The notes below the pieces were generated by a model. It was given only the letters and a program-made list of their open reading frames with translations. It did not search any database and was not told the DNA's origin. Of a DNA stretch of 64,000 bases, positions 17,720 to 28,256 are shown piece by piece; position 1 is the first letter of the stretch, and each line of letters opens with the position of its first letter. Made by a program: the position numbers and the translations under genes. Origin of the DNA: Chloroflexota bacterium (GTDB lineage Bacteria > Chloroflexota > Limnocylindria > QHBO01); the NCBI GenBank assembly GCA_040902225.1, contig JBBDXT010000004.1, forward strand, positions 116,060 to 180,059, written 5' to 3'.

Positions 17720-18376
17720 ATGCAGATCACCGTCCGCTGCTTCGCCACGCTGCGGGAGCTGGCCGCGGAGCGGACGACGCTGACTCTGCCAAGCGGGGCG
17801 GTGGTGGCCGACGCATGGGCTGCGCTTGCCCAGGCACACCCCGCGCTGGTGCCGAATCGTCCGTTCGTGCGCGCCGCACGGAACGGCGAGTACGCGGCCT
17901 GGGAGTTGGCGCTCGAGGACGGTGACCTGGTCGCGTTCCTGCCGCCGGTGAGCGGTGGTGGCCCGAGCGGCATGACGGATGCCATGATCGATGTGCGAGG
18001 TCTGGAGGCAAGCGTCGCCGCGACTCACCACGGAGCGCTGGTGACCTTCGTCGGCCGCGCGCGCGATCGAGCTGATGATGGCCGCGAGGTGCTCGAGCTC
18101 GAGTACGAGGCCTACCCGGAGATGGCGACCGCTGTGCTGGCGGAGATCGTCGGCGACGTGGAGCGGCGCTGGACGGGCTGCGCGGTGGCCGTTGTGCACC
18201 GGGTCGGCCGGGTGCCGATCGGTGAGGCGGCGGTGGCGATCGTCACCGCGGCAGCGCATCGCTCAGAGGCGTACGAGGCCAATCGGTTCGTCATCGAGGC
18301 GATCAAGGAGCGCCTCCCGATCTGGAAGCGTGAGCGATTCGCCGACGGCAGCGAATGGAGGCGGCCCGGCGCCTAG
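17720..18376 (+). CDS. MoaD-MoaE fusion, molybdopterin synthase
   Basis: 218 residues joining both subunits of molybdopterin synthase, which adds two sulfurs to precursor Z (cPMP). Residues 1-80 are MoaD (beta-grasp), ending PPVSGG at 75-80, where free MoaD would carry its C-terminal thiocarboxylate Gly-Gly. A short GPSGMTDA linker leads into MoaE, with VTFVGRARD, HRVGRVPIGEAAV and the catalytic lysine segment IKERLPIWKRERF. A comparable fusion, MoaX of Mycobacterium tuberculosis, is cleaved after the Gly-Gly; the same would be needed here. ATG at 17720. Confidence 0.87.
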   Translation: MQITVRCFATLRELAAERTTLTLPSGAVVADAWAALAQAHPALVPNRPFVRAARNGEYAAWELALEDGDLVAFLPPVSGGGPSGMTDAMIDVRGLEASVAATHHGALVTFVGRARDRADDGREVLELEYEAYPEMATAVLAEIVGDVERRWTGCAVAVVHRVGRVPIGEAAVAIVTAAAHRSEAYEANRFVIEAIKERLPIWKRERFADGSEWRRPGA

Positions 18377-18456
18377 GGGCTCGTGGCTCCGCTCCCGACA
18401 CGCTCCCAGGTCCGGTGGTGGCGGACGCCGGGCAGCCTCATGTACCCTGCCGCGGT

Positions 18457-19680
18457 ATGTCGACCCCCCTCCCCGGACAGATCCGGTGCCCGACCTGCCA
18501 CCGCTCGACGCCCCCGGCGGCGTTCTGCACCCAGTGCGGGACGGCGATTCCGGCGTCAGCCCGGGCAAGGCCGCGCGGCCTCGACCGCGAGGAGCTGCAG
18601 GATCGCATCCGCGTCCACCGGCCCGGCGACGCCCCGTTCCGGCGAGGCTCGCCGGTCGGCGAGGTATACGGGGCCGCGCCCTCCCCGTACCAGCCCTACC
18701 GGCCCGAGCCCGAGGACGAGCTGGTGCTCCCGGGTGCCGAGGCCGCCGAGGGAGCGCCCCACGCCGATAACACGCCGCCGGGATTCGACGACCGGCCGGT
18801 CGTCCCGCCACCGGTCGTTCCGCCACCGGTCGTGGCTCCTGCGGCCGCGACGACTCCGCCGCCGGCGCGGGTCTTCAAGCAGCCAGCCGTCCCCGCATCC
18901 CCCCCGGTGGCACCCGCGGTGCAGGCCGCTACAGCCGCAGCCGCAGCCGCGGCCGCTCCGCCCCCACCGCCCGCGCCCGAACCCTCTCTCCCACCGGCCG
19001 CGCCGGTTGACCAGTTCGACGCCCCGGAACAGCCATACGATCCCGCCGAGCCGTACGACTACCAATATCGGCCGCTGGATGACGATTGGGGGCGGCGTGG
19101 CTCCGGCATGAGCCCGCTGGCGATCGGCGGCTTTGTGCTCCTTGGGGTCCTGGCGATCGCGGTGGGTGCCTTCATGTCGGGCCTCTTCTCGGGCGGCGTT
19201 GCACGCGAATCGCCGTCTGGCACGCCGCTCACCTCGGCGGCCCCCAGCGGCAGCCTGGGCCCGAGCCTGGGACCGAGCACCGCGCCGTCGGTGCCGGGAG
19301 CCACGCCGATTGCCTCCAGCGACGGAGGCCCGGTCGTCTTCCCGGACGGCTTCACCGCGCGCACGGAGCCGTGCGCCGAGGAGCCGTCGAGCCAGGACGG
19401 CTGCAACTCGAGCGGCGCCACCATCAGCGGCGGATCGGTCTGGGTCTGGATCGGATTCCGCGAGGGTAATGATGCCGACGTCCTCCATGCCAGCATCCTT
19501 GATGCGTCGGGCAGGTCCGTCGGAGATGGCAGTCTGTCCCTGGGATCGATCGACTGCGGCAACTCCTGCAACGGCTGGGCTCGTTTCCGCTTCAGCGGCC
19601 TGAGCGTCGGCAACTACACGATCAAGGTGGAACGCAACGACGCGCTTGCCGCCGAGGCGACCTTTAGGGTGACGGGCTAG
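18457..19680 (+). CDS. Zinc-ribbon, proline-rich single-pass membrane protein
   Basis: 407 residues. A CPTC ... CTQCG zinc ribbon occupies about residues 8-27, followed by a long Pro/Ala-rich disordered region (about 100-200, with runs such as PPPVVPPPVV), one transmembrane helix near 222-242, a Ser/Thr/Pro linker, and a C-terminal extracytoplasmic domain with four cysteines (CAEEPSSQDGC and CGNSC) that may form disulfides. No known family assigned. TACCCT at 18443-18448 ends eight bases before the ATG, suggesting a leaderless start. Its stop overlaps the convergent agmatinase-like gene. Confidence 0.7.
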   Translation: MSTPLPGQIRCPTCHRSTPPAAFCTQCGTAIPASARARPRGLDREELQDRIRVHRPGDAPFRRGSPVGEVYGAAPSPYQPYRPEPEDELVLPGAEAAEGAPHADNTPPGFDDRPVVPPPVVPPPVVAPAAATTPPPARVFKQPAVPASPPVAPAVQAATAAAAAAAAPPPPPAPEPSLPPAAPVDQFDAPEQPYDPAEPYDYQYRPLDDDWGRRGSGMSPLAIGGFVLLGVLAIAVGAFMSGLFSGGVARESPSGTPLTSAAPSGSLGPSLGPSTAPSVPGATPIASSDGGPVVFPDGFTARTEPCAEEPSSQDGCNSSGATISGGSVWVWIGFREGNDADVLHASILDASGRSVGDGSLSLGSIDCGNSCNGWARFRFSGLSVGNYTIKVERNDALAAEATFRVTG

Positions 19681-20753
19681 CTGGTCCGCGACCGTCCGCT
19701 TGGCCTGGGCGTGCCTCCAGCCACGCGCCGCTTGGCGGCGAGTGCGCTGATCGCCTCCATCACGCACCGATGGGCGACCGCGGCCGTGATCTCACTGACG
19801 TCGTAGGCCGGCGCCACCTCGACCACGTCCATGCCCGCCAGGTCGACCGTCGTCACGATCTGTCGGATGGCCCGCAGGAGCTCACGCGACAGCATCCCGC
19901 CGGGCTCCGGAGTGCCGGTCCCCGGCGCCATCCCCGGGTCGATCACGTCGATATCGATCGACAGGTAGATCAGCTCGGGCCCGTCGAGCGCCTCCGCGAT
20001 CGCGTCGGCGACGACCGCCTCCGCTCCGCGTTCCTCGATCTCCGTCATGAAATGGACCTGCAGGCCATGCTCGTTCATCCATTCCAGGGTGGCGGGGGGC
20101 GGCCAGTAGCCGCGCAATCCGACCTGCACGAAATTGCGCCCTTCGATGGCGCCGGACTCGATCAGCCGCCGCATCGGCGTTCCGTGTGAGGCGAGCACCC
20201 CCCACGTGCTGTTGGCGGCGTCCGCGTGCGCGTCGAAGTGCACCATTCCCAGGCGCTTGGGGGCGATCGCCTCGGCAACCGCCGACGCGGAGGGGAAGGT
20301 GATCGAGTGGTCGCCGCCCAGCACGATCGGGATTGCTCCGGCCTGCGCCACCTCGAGCACCTTGCGCCGAATCACCGCATGACCACGCTCCAGGTTGGCG
20401 GGAACCAGCGGGGCATCCCCGGCATCGACCACGTCCATCCACTCGAATGGCTCGATATCGAGCTGCAACGAGTTGGGCGACCCGGCGTGATAGGTCGCGG
20501 CTCGGATCGCTCGCGGTCCAAAGCGTGCACCGGGGCGGTGGCTGACCGCGTCATCGAAGGGCGCCCCGACGATGGCGACGTCCGGCCGGCGTGCCCGCAG
20601 TGCCTCGTCATCGGTCAGCTCCGGGAGCTTCTGGAAGCTGGTCCTCCCGACGTACGCGGGAAGGTCAAAGTCGTCCCACTCGGTGTAGGGGTCGAGTCCG
20701 GTGGGTGGGTCCTCGTCGTTCGGGCCGCGCTGGCGGCGGGTCTCATCGGCCAT
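19677..20753 (-). CDS. Ureohydrolase (agmatinase/arginase family)
   Basis: 358 residues with all binuclear manganese motifs of ureohydrolases: LGGDHSITFPS, VHFDAHADA and LSIDIDVIDPGMAPGTG. The closest style is SpeB-like agmatinase or guanidino-acid hydrolase. The N-terminal 40 residues are an unusual acidic extension before the conserved DVAIVGAPFDDAV. It is isolated, with a short divergent gap to the DUF2203 gene. Substrate (agmatine, guanidinobutyrate or other) cannot be told from sequence alone. Confidence 0.85.
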   Translation of the reverse strand: MADETRRQRGPNDEDPPTGLDPYTEWDDFDLPAYVGRTSFQKLPELTDDEALRARRPDVAIVGAPFDDAVSHRPGARFGPRAIRAATYHAGSPNSLQLDIEPFEWMDVVDAGDAPLVPANLERGHAVIRRKVLEVAQAGAIPIVLGGDHSITFPSASAVAEAIAPKRLGMVHFDAHADAANSTWGVLASHGTPMRRLIESGAIEGRNFVQVGLRGYWPPPATLEWMNEHGLQVHFMTEIEERGAEAVVADAIAEALDGPELIYLSIDIDVIDPGMAPGTGTPEPGGMLSRELLRAIRQIVTTVDLAGMDVVEVAPAYDVSEITAAVAHRCVMEAISALAAKRRVAGGTPRPSGRSRTS

Positions 20754-20884
20754 CGGTGATGGCTGACGCCCTCCTGCGAAACGATCGCGGGCGCCGTCGC
20801 GGCGCGGAGCAGGCCCGCTGCTGATGCGACCCCGATCCTACCAGAGGGAAGCCAGCGGGAGGGTCCTGCTACCATCGATCGGCC

Positions 20885-21280
20885 ATGCCAGACGTGCGCC
20901 GTACGTACACCATCGAGGAGGCGAACGCCCTCATTCCGCAGGTGCGCGCGGTGCTCCTGCAGCTCGCCGTCGAGCAGCGTCGCCTCGACGCGTCCCACGC
21001 GGAGATGCACCGGCAGCTGGATGCCAACGGGGATCCGGAGAGTGCCTCCGCGGCCGCCCGGCAGGAGGCGGAGACGGCCGAGATCCGAGAGGGGATGCGC
21101 ACCCTGCTGGTGCACCTCAACGACCTGGGGGTCGAGGTGCGAGACCTGGAGATGGGTCTGGTGGATTTCCCCGGCGAACGGGAGGGCGAGTCCGTCTGGC
21201 TGTGCTGGCGCCTGGCGGATGCGCGCGTCGCCTTCTGGCACCCCACCGACGAGGGCTACGCGACGCGGCGGCCCTGGTGA
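20885..21280 (+). CDS. DUF2203 family protein
   Basis: 131 residues with the family signature: YTIEEANALIPQVRAVL at the N-terminus, GVEVRDLEMGLVDFPGER in the middle and VWLCWRLADARVAFWHPTD near the end. Function unknown in the literature I know; the first half is a long amphipathic helix pair. TACCAT at 20870-20875 ends nine bases before the ATG. It heads a row with the pseudouridine genes, 10 bases from psuK. Confidence 0.82.
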   Translation: MPDVRRTYTIEEANALIPQVRAVLLQLAVEQRRLDASHAEMHRQLDANGDPESASAAARQEAETAEIREGMRTLLVHLNDLGVEVRDLEMGLVDFPGEREGESVWLCWRLADARVAFWHPTDEGYATRRPW

Positions 21281-21290
21281 CGCGCGGCTG

Positions 21291-22211
21291 ATGCCGATCA
21301 CCGTCATCGGCGACACCACGCTGGACGTGACGGCCCGAGCAGCAGGGCACCCCCGCGCCGGCGGCGACGTCCCGGCGAGGATCTCGATCTCGCCCGGGGG
21401 GCAGGGAGCCAACGTGGCGGTTCGCCTGGCTCGCGCCGGCGTTGACGTTCGGCTGGCCACCGCCATCTCCGATGACGCTGCCGGCCGCATGCTGGCTATG
21501 GCGCTTGAGGCCGATGGGGTTGAGATCGTGCGGCTTGTGGCGGAGCGCAGCGCCCTGGTGATCTCGCTGCTCGATGCCGATGGCGAGCGGTCCATGCTCT
21601 CCGACCGGGTCACGCTCGACCCCAGCGCACTCCCCGCGGCCTGCCGCGGCGCTGATTGGGTCCATTGCTCCGGATACCCGCTGGCGGACGATGTCAGCGG
21701 CGATGCCGTGGCCGAAGTTCTCGGCTCGCTGCCGCCGTCGACCAGGGTGAGCGCCGGCGGGGGATCGCTGCCGGATGACCCGGCCCGCTCCGCACGGGTC
21801 AGGAGCCGGGTCGCGACGGCAGGCGTCGCGCTGCTCGTCTTTGGCCGGGACGAGGCGGCCGCGCTGCTGGACCGGCCGCTGCCGTCGGTGGCCGCCGCTG
21901 CTGACGCGCTGGCGATCGCGTTTCCCGGGCTGATCGCCGTCGTCACCGGCGCTGCGGCAGGCTCAGCGGCGGCGGGTCCGGGCTTCGCCCTGTCGGTGCC
22001 GCCGATCGAGGCGACGACCCCGATGCTGGACTCGACCGGGGCGGGCGATGCCTACGTGGCGGCGCTGATCGTCGGGCTGCGGGGATCCGATTGGCCACCG
22101 GGCGTGCCGATGCTCCGCGCGGCGATGGAGCGAGCATCTCGCGACGGCGGCCTGGTTTCCCGGGTGCTCGGTGCCCAGACGAGGACGGCGTCGGAGCCGA
22201 CCGGCCGATGA
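21291..22211 (+). CDS. psuK: PfkB-family kinase, probable pseudouridine kinase
   Basis: 306 residues of the ribokinase/PfkB superfamily: N-terminal SPGGQGANVAVRLARAG and C-terminal DSTGAGDAYVAALIVG with the catalytic aspartate. The assignment to pseudouridine kinase, which makes pseudouridine 5'-phosphate, rests on its four-base overlap with psuG (ATGA at 22208). Without that neighbour it would be only a sugar or nucleoside kinase. The ATG at 21291 opens directly on the first beta strand MPITVIGDTTLD. Confidence 0.8.
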   Translation: MPITVIGDTTLDVTARAAGHPRAGGDVPARISISPGGQGANVAVRLARAGVDVRLATAISDDAAGRMLAMALEADGVEIVRLVAERSALVISLLDADGERSMLSDRVTLDPSALPAACRGADWVHCSGYPLADDVSGDAVAEVLGSLPPSTRVSAGGGSLPDDPARSARVRSRVATAGVALLVFGRDEAAALLDRPLPSVAAAADALAIAFPGLIAVVTGAAAGSAAAGPGFALSVPPIEATTPMLDSTGAGDAYVAALIVGLRGSDWPPGVPMLRAAMERASRDGGLVSRVLGAQTRTASEPTGR

Positions 22212-23146
22212 GCGAATCGACACCCCTCTCGATCTCCGACGAGGTCGCCGCGGCGATCTCCGCCGGCCGGGCCGTGGTGGCGCTCGAGTCGAGCCTGATC
22301 GCCCAGGGACTGCCCTCCCCGCAGAACCTGGAGACCGCACTTGCAACCGAGCGCGCAGTGCGCGACGAGGGAGCGGTGCCGGCCACGACCGCAATCGACG
22401 CTGGACAACTCGTTGTCGGCGCCACGCCGGCCCTGCTCGAGCGACTCGCCGATTCCGCACAGGACGCCGGGAAGGCCGGCTCTCGCGACCTCGCCCCGCT
22501 CCTCGCTTCCGCACGCCTGGCATCGACCACCGTCAGCGCCGCCATCCGGATCGCCGCCATGGTCGGCATTCGCGTGCTGGCCACCGGTGGCATCGGCGGC
22601 GTCCATCGTGGCGCCGCAACCTCGTTCGACGTCAGCAGCGATATCGACGAGCTGGCGACGACCCCGGTCGCCGTCGTATGCAGCGGCGCGAAATCCATCC
22701 TCGACCTGTCCGCGACGCTGGAGCTGCTGGAGAGCCGTCGAGTGCCCGTCATCGGCCTCGGCGTCGACGACCTTCCGGCGTTCTACAGCGTCAGTTCCGG
22801 GTTGCGCCTGCCGCATCGGGTGGAATCGGCGGGCGAGGCGGCTGCCGTGCTCGCTCTCCATCGGGCGATCGACGGGTCGGGCGGGATCCTCTTCGTCCAG
22901 CCTGCCCCCGCCGACCTCGCCATTCCGTCGAACGAGGTCGCCTCCTGGATCGAAGCGGCCAACGCGGAGGCTGCACAGCGGGGGATTCGGGGCGGCGCCG
23001 TGACCCCGTTCCTCCTCCGCCGCGTCGCCGAGCTTTCTGACGGGCGCGCGCTTCGCACCAATATCGGACTCATCGTGAACAACGCCAGGATGGCCGCGCG
23101 CGTGGCCGTGGCGTACGCGGAGATGCTTCGCGGCAGCCTGGCCTGA
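22208..23146 (+). CDS. psuG: Pseudouridine-5'-phosphate glycosidase
   Basis: 312 residues. PsuG splits pseudouridine 5'-phosphate into uracil and ribose 5-phosphate. Family segments: VALESSLIAQGLPSPQNLE, TTVSAAIRIAAMVGIRVLATGGIGGVHRG, SGAKSILDLSATLELLE and the Asn-rich TNIGLIVNNARMAA. The length equals the family norm. With psuK it forms a complete salvage route for modified uridine from RNA turnover. Confidence 0.92.
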   Translation: MSESTPLSISDEVAAAISAGRAVVALESSLIAQGLPSPQNLETALATERAVRDEGAVPATTAIDAGQLVVGATPALLERLADSAQDAGKAGSRDLAPLLASARLASTTVSAAIRIAAMVGIRVLATGGIGGVHRGAATSFDVSSDIDELATTPVAVVCSGAKSILDLSATLELLESRRVPVIGLGVDDLPAFYSVSSGLRLPHRVESAGEAAAVLALHRAIDGSGGILFVQPAPADLAIPSNEVASWIEAANAEAAQRGIRGGAVTPFLLRRVAELSDGRALRTNIGLIVNNARMAARVAVAYAEMLRGSLA

Positions 23147-23218
23147 GGAACCGCGTACATCGGCTGGTATCCTGCCAGTCAGCCCGCAACGGGCCGCGAC
23201 ACAGCAGAGGGAGTTCGC

Positions 23219-23758
23219 ATGCGGATCTACGAGGGTAGCCCGCGGCAGGACTGGGAAGAGGTGCTCCGCAGTATCGGCGCTTTCGTTGACCGCGAGCGGA
23301 TCAAGGAGCTGCTGCTGCTCGAGCTGGACGCCGGATTCATCCTGCAGGGGATGGCATTGCCAGCGGCCGGCGCGCGGACCGAATCCGAGGGGTCTCTCAC
23401 CAAGATCACGCGCGAGCTCCCGGACGACGAGGTCGCCGAGCTGATGGAGGTCGCCGCGGTCAAGCGCTCGGATGCGCCACCCGGGACGCCTCATACCGAG
23501 ATCGCGAATTACTACGAGCACGCGATGCGGGTGATCGGCGCCTACCTGGACCTGAACCATCCGCGCGACGTCTTCTTCTTCGAGCAGGGAGGATCGTTCG
23601 TCCTGAGGCTTCTCGTCCTCGGGGCGGGTGCCGCCCCGGCCGGCCATCAGCTGGTCGAATTCACGAAGGACGACATCATGTCTATGATCGAGTCTGCACC
23701 AGCGCAACGAGAAAAGCCCGCCCGGGAATCCGGGCCACCTGGGGAGACCGTGGCATGA
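23219..23758 (+). CDS. Hypothetical protein, 179 aa
   Basis: Not recognised. It is soluble and mixed alpha/beta, with acidic helices (DDEVAELMEV) and a C-terminal low-complexity tail. A TATCCT box near 23167 and GAGGGAG shortly before the ATG indicate its own promoter and a normal ribosome binding site. Its stop region overlaps the start of a 50-residue membrane protein (ATGA), so the two are co-expressed. Confidence 0.65.
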   Translation: MRIYEGSPRQDWEEVLRSIGAFVDRERIKELLLLELDAGFILQGMALPAAGARTESEGSLTKITRELPDDEVAELMEVAAVKRSDAPPGTPHTEIANYYEHAMRVIGAYLDLNHPRDVFFFEQGGSFVLRLLVLGAGAAPAGHQLVEFTKDDIMSMIESAPAQREKPARESGPPGETVA

Positions 23759-23907
23759 AAATCTTCAAGATCCTGTTCGTCACCATCGGCGCCGTCCTGG
23801 CCGCGATGATCATCATCCCGCTCACCGTCCTGGCTGGCCTCTTCGTCTGGCTCAAGCTGACCGAGGAAGGCGACGAGGACGACCTCGAGATCGAGGACGC
23901 CGTCTAG
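23755..23907 (+). CDS. Single-helix small membrane protein, 50 aa
   Basis: 50 codons from an ATG overlapping the previous stop. Residues about 2-35 are a continuous hydrophobic helix (IFKILFVTIGAVLAAMIIIP and onward) followed by an acidic tail, TEEGDEDDLEIEDAV. Start coupling and the clean helix-plus-acidic-tail layout argue that it is real. Its stop overlaps the convergent ubiA-like gene. Function unknown. Confidence 0.65.
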   Translation: MKIFKILFVTIGAVLAAMIIIPLTVLAGLFVWLKLTEEGDEDDLEIEDAV

Positions 23908-24725
23908 CCGGTACTCAGCGCCCACGCCGCCGTCCAGGAGACGGCGGCCAGCAGGATTCCGTACCAGAGCCAGCGCTCGCTCCTCGTTCCGGCGGCGATG
24001 CCAACCAGGCCGATCAAGCCCAGCGCGACGCTCGCCGGCGAAGCTCTTCCGCCGATCAACAGCGCACCGCCGACCCCGAGTCCGACGGCCAGCGCCAATC
24101 CCGCTGCAAGCAGGCGACTTGCCCGCCGGCCGAGCACCTGCGCCAGGCTGCGCGACGAACCGGCGGCATCCGCCTCGAAGTCTCGCAGCGTGTTGGCCAG
24201 GTGCGCTGCCATCGCAAAGGGTGCCACCAGCGGGATCGCCGGCAGCACCCGCTCGATCGGGACTCCCACCCCCGCTGCAATCCACGCCGGAAGCAGGCCG
24301 AAGCTGACGAGGTACGGGAGCGGGGAGAGCGGCGTCCGCGACAGGAACAGGTTGTAGGCAAGCGCCGAACCTGATGCCGCTGCTCCCAGCACCAGCGGCA
24401 GGGTGCCCGTGCGCCACGACGCGGCCAGCTGCACGGCCAACCCGATCGAAGCGACCCAGGCCGCCGCATTCAGGCTCAGCTCACCGGCGGGGAGCGGCTT
24501 CTCCGGTCGCACAGCGGCGTCCCGGAAGCGGTCGGCGATGTCGTTGGTCGCGCCGGTGAAGACCTGGGAGCCCGCCACCGCGAGCACAGTGAAGAGCCAT
24601 CGATCGCCGATCGGCGCGCCCGCCTGCGTCGCCAGGATCGCGCCAAGCGCCGCAGTCAGGACGACCACCGCCAGCGCCGGTGCAGGATGGATCAGGCGAA
24701 TTGCGGCAGGCATCGGTCCAATCAT
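23904..24725 (-). CDS. UbiA-family prenyltransferase
   Basis: 273 residues, about eight or nine helices. The first Asp-rich motif reads NDIADRFRDAAVRPEKPLPAG and the second sits in NTLRDFEADAAG, the two polyprenyl-diphosphate/magnesium sites of the family. The acceptor could be a quinone ring precursor, a tetrapyrrole or a lipid; nothing local decides. The ATG at 24725 (or 24713) is preferred, since the longer frame runs into the pyrG promoter region. Confidence 0.83.
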   Translation of the reverse strand: MIGPMPAAIRLIHPAPALAVVVLTAALGAILATQAGAPIGDRWLFTVLAVAGSQVFTGATNDIADRFRDAAVRPEKPLPAGELSLNAAAWVASIGLAVQLAASWRTGTLPLVLGAAASGSALAYNLFLSRTPLSPLPYLVSFGLLPAWIAAGVGVPIERVLPAIPLVAPFAMAAHLANTLRDFEADAAGSSRSLAQVLGRRASRLLAAGLALAVGLGVGGALLIGGRASPASVALGLIGLVGIAAGTRSERWLWYGILLAAVSWTAAWALSTG

Positions 24726-24763
24726 CGCGCGTCCGTCGGACACCCGGTTGCCCGGTGCGCTAA

Positions 24764-26554
<1,791 letters not shown>

Positions 26555-26558
26555 GCCG

Positions 26559-28133
26559 ATGAGCCCGCGCGCCGTCGCCGCCCGAAGGGCGGCCTTCGAC
26601 CGGTCTGCCTACGAGCGCGACCTCGGGGTTTTCCTCGCCGAGCGCGAGGAGGAGCTCTACCAGCACGGTGCCGGCCTCCACGACGAGCTGGCCCTGCGAC
26701 CGATCTACGAGCGCCACACCTCGCTCTTCAGCCGCGCCGTCGTGGATGGGCTGCGCCGTCTGCTCAAGGCCGGCGGCCCAGATACCGGCCACAACCGTGC
26801 CCTGCTGGCGGCTGCCACCGATGGGTTCATCGAGCGGGCGACCGCCGAGCTGACCGACGCCATCGGCACGGCCGAGGCGACCGCTGTCGTGGTATGGCGC
26901 GGCGAGGCGATTCCGTACCGAGCCCTCCGCAACAGGATCAGCGAGATCAGCGGCCGCGCCGAGCGGAACGCGCTGTATTCCTCCTATCTGGAGGCGGAGG
27001 AGGCGTTGAACCCGATGCGCCAGGAGCGATTCGATCGGATCGGGGAGCTGGCGCGTGGACTCGGCTACGGGGACTACGTCGAGCTGATCAAGACGACCCG
27101 TGGCTTCGACCCCGATGAGCTGGCAGCCGGGGTGCGCGGCTTCCTGGACGAATCGGAGACGCCCTACTTTGCCGCGCTGCGACGCTACCTGGCACGCATT
27201 GAGATCGAGCAGGGCGACGCGAGCCTCGCCGACCGGTGGTACCTGATGCGCGGAAGCGGCTGGGACCACTGGTTTGATGGCCGTCGAATGCTGGCGGTCC
27301 TGGAGTCGACCCTCCGCGGCCTGGGGATCGAGCTGCGTGACCAACCCGGCGCGACGCTGGACGTGGAGGCGCGTCCGAACAAGTCGCCGCGCGCGTTCGT
27401 GGCGGTCGTCAACGCCCCGCGCGACGTTCGCCTGGTGATCCAGCCGCGCGGCGGGTGGGACGACTACGGCTCGGTGCTGCACGAAGCCGGGCATCTCGAG
27501 CACTTCCTGCACGTCGACCCCAAGCTGCCGCTGGCGCTGCGCGAGCTGGGCGATGCGAGCGTCACCGAGGGCTACGCCATGACCTTCGAACGGCTGCTCG
27601 CCGAGCCTGACTGGTTGATGGCACAGCTCGGCATGCCGGCCGAGCACGCGGCCTCATTCGCCGACTTCTACTCGCTCTACCACCTCATCCTGCTGCGCTC
27701 GCTGGCGGCCCGTCACCTCCACGAGCTCCGCATGCATCGAGGTGGCGATGCGGCCGTGCATCGGGCAACCTACGCCGGGCTGGCCGGCCTGCTGACCGGC
27801 GTGCGGGAGCCGGAGGAGCGGTACCTGGTGATCGACGATGGGATGTATGCCGCCTCCTACCTGCGCTGCTTCATGCTGGACGCCGCGCTGACCGACCACC
27901 TCATCGAGCGCCACGGAGAGGCCTGGTGGCGCTCGACGGACGCCGGCGAGACGCTCAAGCGAGCCTGGAATCGGGGGCAGCAATGGACCGCCGAACAGGT
28001 GGTTGCGCATCTCGGGTATGATTCGCTGGACTGGCGACCGGTCGTGCGTCAGATTCGGGCCAAGCTCGTCGGCGAGATGAGCGGCTACGGCGGGCCCAAC
28101 ATCACCACTCGCGCAGGGACCCGCAAGGTCTGA
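26559..28133 (+). CDS. M3-like gluzincin metallopeptidase
   Basis: 524 residues, mostly alpha-helical. Zinc-binding motif VLHEAGHLEHFLH near residues 306-318 and a downstream glutamate in VTEGYAMTFERLL as third ligand, in the style of oligopeptidases of the M3 clan. Total length is shorter than typical PepF or thimet peptidases, and the N-terminal 290 residues do not give me a named family. Cytoplasmic, no signal peptide. Likely co-transcribed with pyrG. Confidence 0.72.
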   Translation: MSPRAVAARRAAFDRSAYERDLGVFLAEREEELYQHGAGLHDELALRPIYERHTSLFSRAVVDGLRRLLKAGGPDTGHNRALLAAATDGFIERATAELTDAIGTAEATAVVVWRGEAIPYRALRNRISEISGRAERNALYSSYLEAEEALNPMRQERFDRIGELARGLGYGDYVELIKTTRGFDPDELAAGVRGFLDESETPYFAALRRYLARIEIEQGDASLADRWYLMRGSGWDHWFDGRRMLAVLESTLRGLGIELRDQPGATLDVEARPNKSPRAFVAVVNAPRDVRLVIQPRGGWDDYGSVLHEAGHLEHFLHVDPKLPLALRELGDASVTEGYAMTFERLLAEPDWLMAQLGMPAEHAASFADFYSLYHLILLRSLAARHLHELRMHRGGDAAVHRATYAGLAGLLTGVREPEERYLVIDDGMYAASYLRCFMLDAALTDHLIERHGEAWWRSTDAGETLKRAWNRGQQWTAEQVVAHLGYDSLDWRPVVRQIRAKLVGEMSGYGGPNITTRAGTRKV

Positions 28134-28256
28134 CCGGTCATCCGCCCGCGCGTCCCCCGGACGAGAGCGACACGCTCACGCGTGGTCCCGCAGAAACTCG
28201 GCCGTCAGCGGCGCTCGCTACCCAGATCCCATTCTGATCGAGGTTACAGGCACTCC

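Noticed and set aside
20615-21946. 443-codon minus-strand frame across the agmatinase-like, DUF2203 and psuK genes
   Set aside because: It is antisense to two recognised genes and overlaps the start of a third; composition is low-complexity.
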